Source: Myxococcales bacterium UBA5297
GTDB taxonomy: Bacteria; Myxococcota; Myxococcia; Myxococcales; UBA5297
Assembly: GCA_002408385.1 (NCBI GenBank)
Contig: DHSB01000204.1
Span: 914 to 9,501 of the forward strand
Direction of reading: 5' to 3'
DNA: 8,588 nucleotides
Position 1 is the stretch's first letter. Every line of letters begins with the position of its first letter. A program made the position numbers and the translations under genes. A model generated the notes under the pieces. It was not told the DNA's origin, ran no database searches, and worked only from the letters and a program-made list of their open reading frames with translations. Below are positions 1 to 7,218 of the stretch, one piece after another.

Positions 1-253
1 CGAGGCGGGGACCGCCGCCGTCTCGGCGGCCTGAGTGCGCGCATGAAGAAGAGGCGCTGTAGCAAGGCTGAGAGGGATTTCTCGACGGATCTTCAGCTCC
101 CCGGCTCGCCGGCTCTCGCGTTTCGACCCGCGACTGAAAACCGCTCGCTGCGACCGCGGCGCTCGTGCCCGGCTCCGCGCTGGGCTCGGCCACCGCGGGC
201 CGTGACTCGGGCGCGACCGCGGCGGCCAGCAAGAGCGCGAGCAGCGGCCTCAC
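1..253 (-). CDS. Probable exported protein, N-terminal part only (runs off the window edge)
   Basis: A reading frame starts at GTG (253-251) and stays open for 84 codons to the edge of the window. The start overlaps the TGA of the penicillin-binding protein gene in the 4-base pattern GTGA, which usually means translational coupling within one transcript. The first residues (MRPLLALLLAAAVAPESRPA) look like a short signal peptide: an arginine, a Leu/Ala-rich core and likely cleavage after an Ala-rich stretch. What follows is low-complexity and rich in Ala, Ser, Pro and Glu, typical of a linker after the signal. No family is recognisable. Caution: from about residue 50 the codons become unusual for this genome (AGA, AAT, TCT, CCT), and another minus-strand frame over about 1-100 looks at least as good. 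The frame may therefore shift, end soon, or be spurious. Function unknown. Confidence 0.4.
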   Translation of the reverse strand, partial: MRPLLALLLAAAVAPESRPAVAEPSAEPGTSAAVAASGFQSRVETREPASRGAEDPSRNPSQPCYSASSSCAHSGRRDGGGPRL

Positions 254-2799
254 CAGGCGCCTCCGCTGTCCTCGAGGAAGAGCTTGCGCGGGTCGACCTG
301 GCCGGGCGGCGTCGCGTACTCGGTCGGCGCGGTCCCCTCGACGAAGACCTCGAGCCGGCCCGGCCCCTCCTCGTGCGCCCGCAGCCCGCTCTGCGGGTCG
401 ATGCGCACCTCCTCGACGTCGGCGGGCTTTTCGAGCTCGGCGACCGGCACGCCCTCGTGGGCGCCCTTCATGAATTCGAGCCAGATGGGCAGCGCGGCCC
501 GGCCGCCGGTCTCGCTGCGGCCGAGCGGCGCGTGGTCGTCGTAGCCGACCCAGGCGGTGGCGGCCAGGCCGGGGGTGAAGCCGGCGAACCAGGCGTCGCG
601 GTTGCCCGAGGCGGTCCCCGTCTTGCCGGCGACCGGGCGGCGCAGCTCCTGGGCGCGCATCCCGGTGCCCATCTCGACCACGCTCTTCATCAGCGAGCAG
701 GTGATGAAGGCGACCCCCGGCGGGATGGTCTCCTCGGGCACCGCGTGATGCTCCTCGAGCACCTTGCCGTCACGATCGACGACCCGGGTCAGCAGGATGG
801 GATCGGCCCGCTCGCCGAGCGAGGCGAAGGTCGCGAAGCCGTTGGCCAGCTCGAGCGGGGTCACCTCGCCGGTCCCCAGGCCGAGGGTCAGGTTCTCGGG
901 CAGCTCCGAGCTGATGCCGGCGCGCCGCGCCAGGTCGATGACCGCCTCGGGTCCGACCGCCTCGATGAGGCGCACCGAGATGGTGTTCTTCGACTTGGAG
1001 AGCGCCTCGCGCAGCATCATCGGGCCCTCGAAGACGTCCTTCTCGTAGTTCTGCGGCTTCCACTCCTTGCCGGTCCAGGGATCGCGAAAGAGGTCGGGCG
1101 CGTCGTTGAGGATGGAGGCGGTGGTGAAGCGGCCGCTCGAGAGCGCGGCGGCGTAGACGAACGGCTTGAAGCAGGAGCCGGGCTGCCGGCGCGCTTGGGT
1201 CGCGCGGTTGAAGTGGCTCGCGGCAAAGTCGTAGCCGCCCGCGAGCGCGACGACGTGCCGGGTCTGCGGTTCGATGGAGACGAGCGCGCCCTGGACTTGA
1301 GGAAGGGGGACGAGCTCGAGCTGCCAGCGCGCGGGCGTCTTCCCGGCCTCGTCCCCCTTCGGGCCGTCGGCAGCGCTCTCGGGGGCGGCCCGCACGCGAA
1401 CGCGGACGAGCTGGCCGGAGGCGAGCACGTCGCCTGCCTTCTTCGGCGCGGCGGTCCACTTCGTCGGGCCGTAGGGGCGCGCCCACTTCATCGTCTCGAA
1501 GCCAACCGCGCCCTCGGTCGAGCCGAGATCGAGGACCGCCTCGGCGTCGGAGACCGAGGCGACGGGCGCGACGAGCTCGGCGCCCGGCTCGAGCACGACC
1601 CGGCGCGCGGCCTTCGCGAGCGCCTCGGCGCTCGCGACCGTCTCCGCGACGGCGCCCGAAAGGTCCCAGCCGGTGACGATGCTCGAGGGCTCGTCGTCGT
1701 CTTCGCCCGCGGGCGCCTGGGCCGGCCCGAACAGCTTGGCGCGGACCGCCTTGAGCACCGTGTCGGCCACCGACAGCTCGGGCGCGCGGAAGCCGGCCCG
1801 GCGCTCGACCTCCTCGAGCCCCTCGCGGATCGCCCGGTCGGCGAGGGCCTGCAGGCGGCTGTCCATGGCGATCTCGACGCGCAGCGCCCCTTCGTAGACG
1901 AGCTGCTCGCCGTAGGTCTCGACCAAGTGGCGGCGCACCTCTTCGATGTAGTAGGCGCCCGGCGAGCTGAGCTCGCGGCCGACCGCGGCGATGGGCTGGG
2001 CGATCTCCTGCTTGGCCTGCGCTGGAGTGATGAAGCCGTTCTTGGCCATCTGCTCGAGCACGTAGGTCTGGCGCGCCTTGGCCCGCTTCGGGTTTCGCAG
2101 CGGCGACAGGCGCCCGGGCGACTGGGGCAGGCCCGCGAGCAAAGCCGCCTCGCCGAGCGACAGGTCGGTGACCGGCTTGCCAAAGTAGAACTGCGCGGCC
2201 TCCTCGACCCCGTAGCGCCCGTGACCGAAGTAGATGTGGTTCAGGTAGAGCGAGAGGATCTCGTCCTTCGAGAGGTTCTGCTCGAGCCGGCGCGCGAGGA
2301 TGGCCTCCTTCACCTTGCGGGCGACGCTGCGCTCGGGCGAGAGCACGAGGTTCTTGACGACCTGCTGGGTGATGGTCGAGGCGCCCTGGGCCAGGCGCAT
2401 CTGCCGCACGTCCATCAGCAGCGCGCGGGCGATGCCGACGTAGTCGAGGCCGGCGTGCTGATAGAAGGCCGCGTCCTCGGCCGCGACCACGGCCTGCGTG
2501 AGCACCTCGGGGATCTGGTCGATGGAGACCACCGTGCGCCGCTCGTGGAACAGCTCGGCGACCGGTTCGCCCTTGCGGTCGTAGATGCGGCTGACCTGGG
2601 GCGGAGCGTAGTCGGTGACCGCGTCGAAGCTCGGCAGGTCGCGGCCGTAGTAAAGGAAGATGCCGACGACACCCGCGAGGCCGAGCAGCCCCGCGACGAT
2701 CGAGAAGGCGAGCAATCGCAGGAGCGCCCGCCTGATTCCCCGCGGCTTCTTCCCTCCGTCCCGGTTCTCGGCAGGCACGCTGCTCGCCGGCTCGTCCAT
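250..2799 (-). CDS. mrcA: Class A penicillin-binding protein, PBP1A type (bifunctional peptidoglycan glycosyltransferase/transpeptidase)
   Basis: It polymerises lipid II into glycan strands and crosslinks the stem peptides, acting in the periplasm while anchored in the inner membrane. The protein has 849 residues, the usual size for PBP1A. One membrane segment lies at about 29-51. The GT51 domain (about 70-250) has the catalytic Glu108 in EDAAFYQH, GASTITQQ at 139-146 and RKVKEAILARRLE at 161-173. A long middle part (about 355-500) holds an acidic linker and probably the OB-like insertion typical of PBP1A. The transpeptidase has SCFK (Ser542, Lys545), SKN (603-605) and KTGT (726-729), so both activities look intact. 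The ATG at 2799 is preceded by AAGGAAGG (10 bases away) and GAAGG (4 bases away). The frame is open further upstream, and an ATG at 2832 without a ribosome site would add 11 residues. It follows a TPR lipoprotein gene and overlaps the next gene by 4 bases. The mrcA symbol rests on family resemblance. Confidence 0.95.
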   Translation of the reverse strand: MDEPASSVPAENRDGGKKPRGIRRALLRLLAFSIVAGLLGLAGVVGIFLYYGRDLPSFDAVTDYAPPQVSRIYDRKGEPVAELFHERRTVVSIDQIPEVLTQAVVAAEDAAFYQHAGLDYVGIARALLMDVRQMRLAQGASTITQQVVKNLVLSPERSVARKVKEAILARRLEQNLSKDEILSLYLNHIYFGHGRYGVEEAAQFYFGKPVTDLSLGEAALLAGLPQSPGRLSPLRNPKRAKARQTYVLEQMAKNGFITPAQAKQEIAQPIAAVGRELSSPGAYYIEEVRRHLVETYGEQLVYEGALRVEIAMDSRLQALADRAIREGLEEVERRAGFRAPELSVADTVLKAVRAKLFGPAQAPAGEDDDEPSSIVTGWDLSGAVAETVASAEALAKAARRVVLEPGAELVAPVASVSDAEAVLDLGSTEGAVGFETMKWARPYGPTKWTAAPKKAGDVLASGQLVRVRVRAAPESAADGPKGDEAGKTPARWQLELVPLPQVQGALVSIEPQTRHVVALAGGYDFAASHFNRATQARRQPGSCFKPFVYAAALSSGRFTTASILNDAPDLFRDPWTGKEWKPQNYEKDVFEGPMMLREALSKSKNTISVRLIEAVGPEAVIDLARRAGISSELPENLTLGLGTGEVTPLELANGFATFASLGERADPILLTRVVDRDGKVLEEHHAVPEETIPPGVAFITCSLMKSVVEMGTGMRAQELRRPVAGKTGTASGNRDAWFAGFTPGLAATAWVGYDDHAPLGRSETGGRAALPIWLEFMKGAHEGVPVAELEKPADVEEVRIDPQSGLRAHEEGPGRLEVFVEGTAPTEYATPPGQVDPRKLFLEDSGGAW

Positions 2800-2981
2800 C
2801 ACGCCTTCGCCTTCCTTGCGCTCGTCGACCATCGCTGGAGCAACAGCCCAGGGCGACTCCTCTCGCCCAATTGGGAGCGGGCCCGCATGGTAGTCGCCCC
2901 CAACCCCACCTCCAAGCTCCGTGGCGTCGCCTCCTCGCGCGAGAGGCGAGCGCCGGGGCCGCGAAAAAGCCCTGCGGCCGA
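2800..2981 (-). other. Spacer between the TPR lipoprotein gene and the PBP gene, with a weak candidate promoter
   Basis: These 182 bases separate two genes of the same strand. The minus-strand frame of the PBP stays open through the spacer and into the end of the lipoprotein gene, but the translated stretch is Arg/Gly/Pro-rich with no recognisable fold, so it is most likely leader. A weak sigma-70-like promoter can be read on the minus strand: TTGGAG at 2915-2910, a 17-base spacer, then TACCAT at 2892-2887. It matches consensus at only 7 of 12 positions. The PBP may be co-transcribed with the lipoprotein, have its own promoter here, or both. No terminator hairpin with a T tract was seen between the two genes. 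Confidence 0.25.
2804..2817 (-). promoter_or_regulatory. Ribosome binding site that decides the PBP start
   Basis: On the minus strand AAGGAAGG (2817-2810) and GAAGG (2808-2804) lie 10 and 4 bases before the ATG at 2799. The alternative ATG at 2832 has no purine-rich site before it. This favours the shorter protein, though both starts leave the membrane anchor and the catalytic domains complete. Confidence 0.5.
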
Positions 2982-3974
2982 TCAGTCGCATCCTGGGGCC
3001 TCTGCGGCAGCGCGCCTGCCGAGCAGCAGCCCGCGAGAGCTCGCGGTGCGCGTGTCGAGATGGAGCGGGTTGTGCGCGCACTCCGACGGCTGATCGCCGC
3101 GCGAGGGCTCGGCCGGCAGCTCGAGCACCTCGCCCGAGCCGATGGCCTCGATGACCCGCTCGAGGTTGGAGGTCGCCTTCGGGTGGCCGGGCGAGAGCGC
3201 GAGCGCCGCGTCGAGCTGCTCGCGCGCTTGATCGAGCAGTCCGGCGCGCTCGAGGGCGAGGCCGAGGTTGTTGCGCACGAAGGCGAGGTGTGGCGCGAGC
3301 TCGGCGGCGCGCTCGAGCGGTGCGATGGCCGCCTCGGGATTGCCGGAGAGCAGCAGCGCGTAGCCGAGGTTGTTGAAGGCGTGGGCGTGGCGCGGCTCGA
3401 GAATGACCGCGCTCTCGAAGTCGCGGACCGCCTCCTCGCTCATCCCCAGCCGCAGCTCGGCGCGTGCGCGCAGGTGGTAGGCCTCGGCAAGCTCGGGGTC
3501 GCGATGGAGGGCGATGGTCGCCTCGAAGAGCGCGCCGCGCGCCTCGCCCTCTTCGAGCAGCAGGCGCGCGAGGCGCAGCGGCGGGCGCGCGTCGGTCGGC
3601 CGGAGCTTCGCCAGGGCAACGAGCGCGGCCTTCTCGCCGGTGCTGTCGCCGGACAGGCGGGCGAGCCGCGCAGCCTCGCGCACCGGGGCAAGCTCGCGCG
3701 GCCGGTCGAAGGCGGCCCGTCGCGCCTCGGCGAGCGCTGCGTCGAGGTCGCCCGACTCTTCGAGGCCGCGCACGCGCGCAAGATGGTCGACAGGGCCGGG
3801 GTCTTGGTGCTCGAGCGCCACCAGCGAGCCAACCGGCTTGGGAGCGCCGACCGGCTGCCGCCGGGCAACACGCGGGGCCGGGTTCTCGATGAGCGGGCCG
3901 TTGCGCACCCCCTGTCGCTCACCGCAGCCCGTCGCCCAGGCCGCCAGCACCACCACCATCGCCGTCCGCCTCAT
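2982..3974 (-). CDS. TPR-repeat lipoprotein
   Basis: A 330-residue lipoprotein, probably in the outer membrane facing the periplasm. The N-terminus MRRTAMVVVLAAWATGC is a lipoprotein signal with Cys17 as the expected lipidation site. A Pro/Arg-rich linker (about 20-60) leads into helical repeats: degenerate ones at about 65-160, then three clear tetratricopeptide repeats at about 164-197, 198-231 and 232-265, with typical features such as FNNLGYALLLSGNPEAAI and NNLGLALERAGLLDQA. The last 50 residues are not repeat-like. The start at 3974 is well supported by AGGAGGT five bases upstream; the frame continues further upstream but that part is not protein-like. TPR domains bind partner proteins rather than catalyse. 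The downstream neighbour on the same strand is the PBP1A-type synthase, and TPR-like lipoproteins that activate class A PBPs are known (LpoA in E. coli, LpoP in Pseudomonas). A role as PBP activator is inference; a pilotin-like assembly role is the main alternative. Confidence 0.9.
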   Translation of the reverse strand: MRRTAMVVVLAAWATGCGERQGVRNGPLIENPAPRVARRQPVGAPKPVGSLVALEHQDPGPVDHLARVRGLEESGDLDAALAEARRAAFDRPRELAPVREAARLARLSGDSTGEKAALVALAKLRPTDARPPLRLARLLLEEGEARGALFEATIALHRDPELAEAYHLRARAELRLGMSEEAVRDFESAVILEPRHAHAFNNLGYALLLSGNPEAAIAPLERAAELAPHLAFVRNNLGLALERAGLLDQAREQLDAALALSPGHPKATSNLERVIEAIGSGEVLELPAEPSRGDQPSECAHNPLHLDTRTASSRGLLLGRRAAAEAPGCD

Positions 3975-3979
3975 GTCGC

Positions 3980-3986
3980 ACCTCCT
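3980..3986 (-). promoter_or_regulatory. Ribosome binding site of the TPR lipoprotein gene
   Basis: AGGAGGT on the minus strand, five bases before the ATG at 3974, is a near-perfect Shine-Dalgarno sequence. It fixes the start immediately before the lipoprotein signal peptide and rules out the long upstream extension of the frame. Confidence 0.85.
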
Positions 3987-4181
3987 GGCGGGACAGTTTG
4001 CAGGCGGCAGGCCACGTTTCAACCGCGCGTTTTCAGGACCCTTTCTCGGGTCGCCGTGGCTAAGTGGCCTCACGACCGCGGCCGGCCGGCCGCGCCCCAC
4101 CGAGCAGAGCGCGGCCGCAGGGGTTCGGCTCGGTAGGCCGAGGGGCCGACCGTGAGGCCATCGGCGCGGAGAAGACGACAC

Positions 4182-4210
4182 GCAACACTTCTGGGGCCAT
4201 GTCGGATAAT
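4182..4210 (+). promoter_or_regulatory. Candidate promoter of the calpain-like gene
   Basis: GATAAT at 4205-4210 matches five of six bases of the sigma-70 -10 consensus and lies in the least GC-rich part of the intergenic region. The possible -35 at a 17-base spacing (GCAACA, 4182-4187) is poor, with three of six matches. The start site would be near 4217, giving a leader of about 78 bases before the GTG. Tentative. Confidence 0.25.
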
Positions 4211-4282
4211 GACTCCGATTTAACGACACTCGCCGCTATCGGTGCTGACGACCCGGACCGCGGCCACTCTTCGAGGATCACC

Positions 4283-4289
4283 AAGGAGG
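4283..4289 (+). promoter_or_regulatory. Ribosome binding site that decides the calpain-like GTG start
   Basis: AAGGAGG followed by a five-base spacer and GTG (4295) is an ideal site. The in-frame ATG codons further upstream (4064, 4199) have no comparable site, and codons between 4199 and 4294 include TTA and others atypical of this genome. Confidence 0.75.
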
Positions 4290-4294
4290 CGCCC

Positions 4295-5326
4295 GTGACC
4301 CGCATTGGAAACCTGATCAACAAGGCTCTCGTCGACGGACGGGTCAACAAGAGCGAGGTCGAGGGCCTCATCAAGGAAGCCGAGAAGAACGGCATCGTCA
4401 GCGCGAACGAGAAGAAGGAGCTCGCGAACCTGCTGAAGCGCCACACCGACAAGTTCGACGCCGAGTCGGCCGCGCACCTCGCCAGCTTCCTCGGAGAAGC
4501 GGCGCCGAAGATCGTCACCCCGTCGAAGCCGGCCGGTCCGGCCCCCAAGGTCGAGGTTTGCGACGACCCGAAGGTGCTCAACAAGCACGCCGGCCAGATC
4601 ACCTACAACAAGATCCAAGGGGGCCAGCTCTTCAAGGACGGCGTCTCCTTCGACGACGTCGTCCAGGGCTCGATCGCCAACTGCTACTTCGTCGGGGCCA
4701 TCTCCGCGGTCGCCTACTCGGACCCGAAGATCATCGAGGACGCCATCACCGACCACGGCGACGGCACCTTCACGGTTCGCTTCTACGAGCGCGGGCCGAG
4801 CGGTCGCTACGAAGAGAAGCTCGTCCGCGTCGACGACGACTTCCCGTCCTACGGCCCGGGCTCCTCGCCGCGGTACGCCAAGTCGCGCGACTCGAAGGAG
4901 CTCTGGGTCTCGGTGCTCGAGAAGGCCTACGCCGCCCTCAAGGGCGACTACGAGGCCATCGGCAACGGCGGCTACGCGACCGAGGTGATGACCGCGCTCA
5001 CCGGCCGCAACTCGTCGTATTACTCGCTCGAGTACTCGAGCGCCGACAGGATGTTCGACCTGATCAAGACCGGCGGCGAGCTGAATACCCCGATGACCGC
5101 GGGCACCTACGGCGAGGACGACGGGGTCGACTACAAAGGCACCGGCGTCTACGCCTGGCACGCCTACACGTTGATGGGCGCGGTCGAGGAGAACGGCGTC
5201 AAGTACGTGCAGCTTCGCAACCCCTGGGGCTCGAGCGAGCCGGGCAGCGACGGCAAGAACGACGGCATCTTCAAGATGAAGATCGAAGACTTCATGAAGC
5301 TGTACCAGGGCATCAACGTGAACTGA
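4295..5326 (+). CDS. Calpain-like cysteine protease (peptidase family C2), minimal form
   Basis: A 343-residue protein with a calpain protease core at about 105-340. The catalytic Cys130 is in QGSIANCYFVGAISAVA, matching the calpain pattern QG-x-x-x-[DN]-C-[WY]-F. His289 is in YAWHAYTLMGA and Asn309 in LRNPWG, so the triad is complete. ELWVSVLEKAYAALKGDYEA (202-221) is the conserved core helix region. Only the protease core is present; the C2-like and penta-EF-hand domains of animal calpains are absent. Residues 1-68 form a separate helical region with two similar short motifs, DGRVNKSE (14-21) and NGIVSANE (32-39), joined to the core by a Lys/Pro-rich linker (72-85). No signal peptide or membrane segment is visible, so it is cytosolic or leaves by a signal-less route. 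The GTG start is chosen for its ideal ribosome site. It stands alone: divergent from the lipoprotein gene, convergent with the regulator. Substrate and role unknown. Confidence 0.88.
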   Translation: MTRIGNLINKALVDGRVNKSEVEGLIKEAEKNGIVSANEKKELANLLKRHTDKFDAESAAHLASFLGEAAPKIVTPSKPAGPAPKVEVCDDPKVLNKHAGQITYNKIQGGQLFKDGVSFDDVVQGSIANCYFVGAISAVAYSDPKIIEDAITDHGDGTFTVRFYERGPSGRYEEKLVRVDDDFPSYGPGSSPRYAKSRDSKELWVSVLEKAYAALKGDYEAIGNGGYATEVMTALTGRNSSYYSLEYSSADRMFDLIKTGGELNTPMTAGTYGEDDGVDYKGTGVYAWHAYTLMGAVEENGVKYVQLRNPWGSSEPGSDGKNDGIFKMKIEDFMKLYQGINVN

Positions 5327-5494
5327 GTCTCTCCTGCAGGGTGGTTGGGTGAACGGCGGGCTGCTCGCGAGGGCAGCCCGTCGTGTTTGCGGGGCGGAGG
5401 ACGAAAGCTCGAAGCATCCGCGCGCGGCGGAGGATGCAGCCCGGGCTCCCTCACGCCGAACCGCAGGGTGAAGCTCCCGCCTCCGTCCCGCGCC
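5327..5494. other. Convergent intergenic region
   Basis: 168 bases between the stops of the calpain-like gene and the regulator gene. Besides the plus-strand terminator it holds a GCATCC (5414-5419) / GGATGC (5432-5437) inverted repeat. On the minus strand this could weakly serve as the regulator's terminator, followed by a T-containing stretch without a real T run. The motif GGCGGAGGA appears twice. No gene was seen. Confidence 0.4.
5353..5389 (+). terminator. Probable intrinsic terminator after the calpain-like gene
   Basis: The arms 5353-5364 (ACGGCGGGCTGC) and 5373-5384 (GCAGCCCGTCGT) form a 12-base-pair stem with one G-U pair and an eight-base loop, 26 bases after the stop codon. It is followed by GTTTG, a short T run, so termination is likely but not certain. 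The opposite strand has no T run after the stem. Confidence 0.6.
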
Positions 5495-6889
<1,395 letters not shown>

Positions 6890-6925
6890 TTTCCAAATTC
6901 TCCTTGCCGCCGGGTGGGCGTCGAG

Positions 6926-6931
6926 ATTATA
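6926..6931 (-). promoter_or_regulatory. Candidate -10 element of the regulator gene
   Basis: TATAAT, a perfect sigma-70 -10 hexamer, is read on the minus strand at 6931-6926. The start site would be near 6919, leaving a leader of about 30 bases that includes the ribosome site AAGGAG (6905-6900). No good -35 is present at 16-18 bases; TTGTCT lies 22 bases away, so an activator or another sigma factor may be involved. Confidence 0.4.
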
Positions 6932-7066
6932 GATGCCGCCGGTGGCGGGCGGGAGACAACAACCGGACGGCCAGCCATGCCTTCCCGCGAATGAGCGGGA
7001 ACAAAGCGTCCGGACCCGTGTTCTGGGGAGAGCTTCCGGTCGCTTGTCGAGCGGACGACACACGAT

Positions 7067-7096
7067 TTGACAGCCCCATGCGACACGCGGTATTCC
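7067..7096 (+). promoter_or_regulatory. Candidate sigma-70 promoter of the Pal-like gene
   Basis: TTGACA at 7067-7072 is a perfect -35 hexamer. TATTCC at 7091-7096, after an 18-base spacer, is a poor -10 (three of six matches). The start site would be near 7103, giving a leader of about 115 bases. The -10 overlaps a copy of TTCCCGC that also forms part of an upstream dyad, so control by a repressor is conceivable. Confidence 0.35.
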
Positions 7097-7218
7097 CGCA
7101 GCGTTTCTAGGTTTTTCTGCTCGGCATCCCGAAAAAGACAGCCGTAGCACCGCGCCCCCAGCCCGACTTTCTCCCCGAACTGACCCACTGCAGCGCTTGA
7201 CCCGGAGGTTTTGTCCAG

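Larger units (their letters stand above)
3975..4294. other. Divergent intergenic region with nested inverted repeats
   Basis: This 320-base region lies between the TPR lipoprotein gene (minus) and the calpain-like gene (plus) and should hold the promoters of both. Its middle is extremely GC-rich and full of symmetry. GGCCTCACG (4066-4074) pairs with CGTGAGGCC (4151-4159). Between these arms lie a perfect 18-base palindrome (4077-4094), the arms ACCGAGC (4099-4105) and GCTCGGT (4128-4134), and a GGCC-GAGG-GGCC hairpin (4136-4147). To the right the base composition falls (about 4165-4250), as expected for a promoter. No convincing promoter for the lipoprotein gene was found; TTGAAA on the minus strand (4022-4017) has no good -10 partner. 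Confidence 0.6.
6890..7218. other. Divergent control region between the regulator and Pal-like genes
   Basis: 329 bases without a gene. It contains the minus-strand TATAAT and a plus-strand TTGACA candidate promoter. Two nested dyads lie between them: CCGGACG (6963-6969) with CGTCCGG (7007-7013), enclosing TTCCCGC (6982-6988) with GCGGGAA (6995-7001). TTCCCGC occurs again at 7093-7099, overlapping the candidate -10 of the Pal-like gene. Short frames here are not protein-like. No recognisable riboswitch, tRNA or sigma-54 promoter was found. Confidence 0.55.

Noticed and set aside
14..30. Seven-base-pair hairpin (GCCGCCG / CGGCGGC) near the left edge
   Set aside because: There is no T run on either side, and it lies inside a possible coding frame; such short GC stems are expected by chance at this base composition.
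2833..3081. N-terminal extension of the PBP to ATG 3081
   Set aside because: It would overlap the lipoprotein gene, adds an Arg/Gly-rich stretch before the membrane anchor and has no ribosome site.
43..3093. A 1016-codon open frame on the plus strand antisense to the PBP gene
   Set aside because: It is the mirror of a well-supported gene in very GC-rich DNA, where stop codons are rare in antisense frames. The translation is Arg/Gly/Ala-rich with no recognisable domain.
2871..4136. A 421-codon plus-strand frame antisense to the TPR lipoprotein
   Set aside because: The minus-strand gene has a lipobox, TPRs and a perfect ribosome site; the antisense frame has none of these.
4066..4159. Possible tRNA or other known structured RNA
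   Set aside because: Although the layout is cloverleaf-like and a GGTTCGGCTC stretch recalls a T arm, the T stem does not pair and no anticodon arm or CCA end fits.
4064..4294. N-terminal extension of the calpain-like protein to ATG 4064 or ATG 4199
   Set aside because: The ideal AAGGAGG site sits before GTG 4295, the upstream codons are atypical, and the region carries palindromes and a promoter-like element instead.
4220..5161. A 313-codon minus-strand frame opposite the calpain-like gene
   Set aside because: The plus-strand protein has a full catalytic triad; the antisense frame is a Val/Gly/Arg/Asp-rich mirror product.
6890..7218. Sigma-54 (-24/-12) promoter or riboswitch upstream of the Pal-like gene
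   Set aside because: No TGGCAC-N5-TTGC-like pair at the right spacing and no recognisable riboswitch core were found on either strand.
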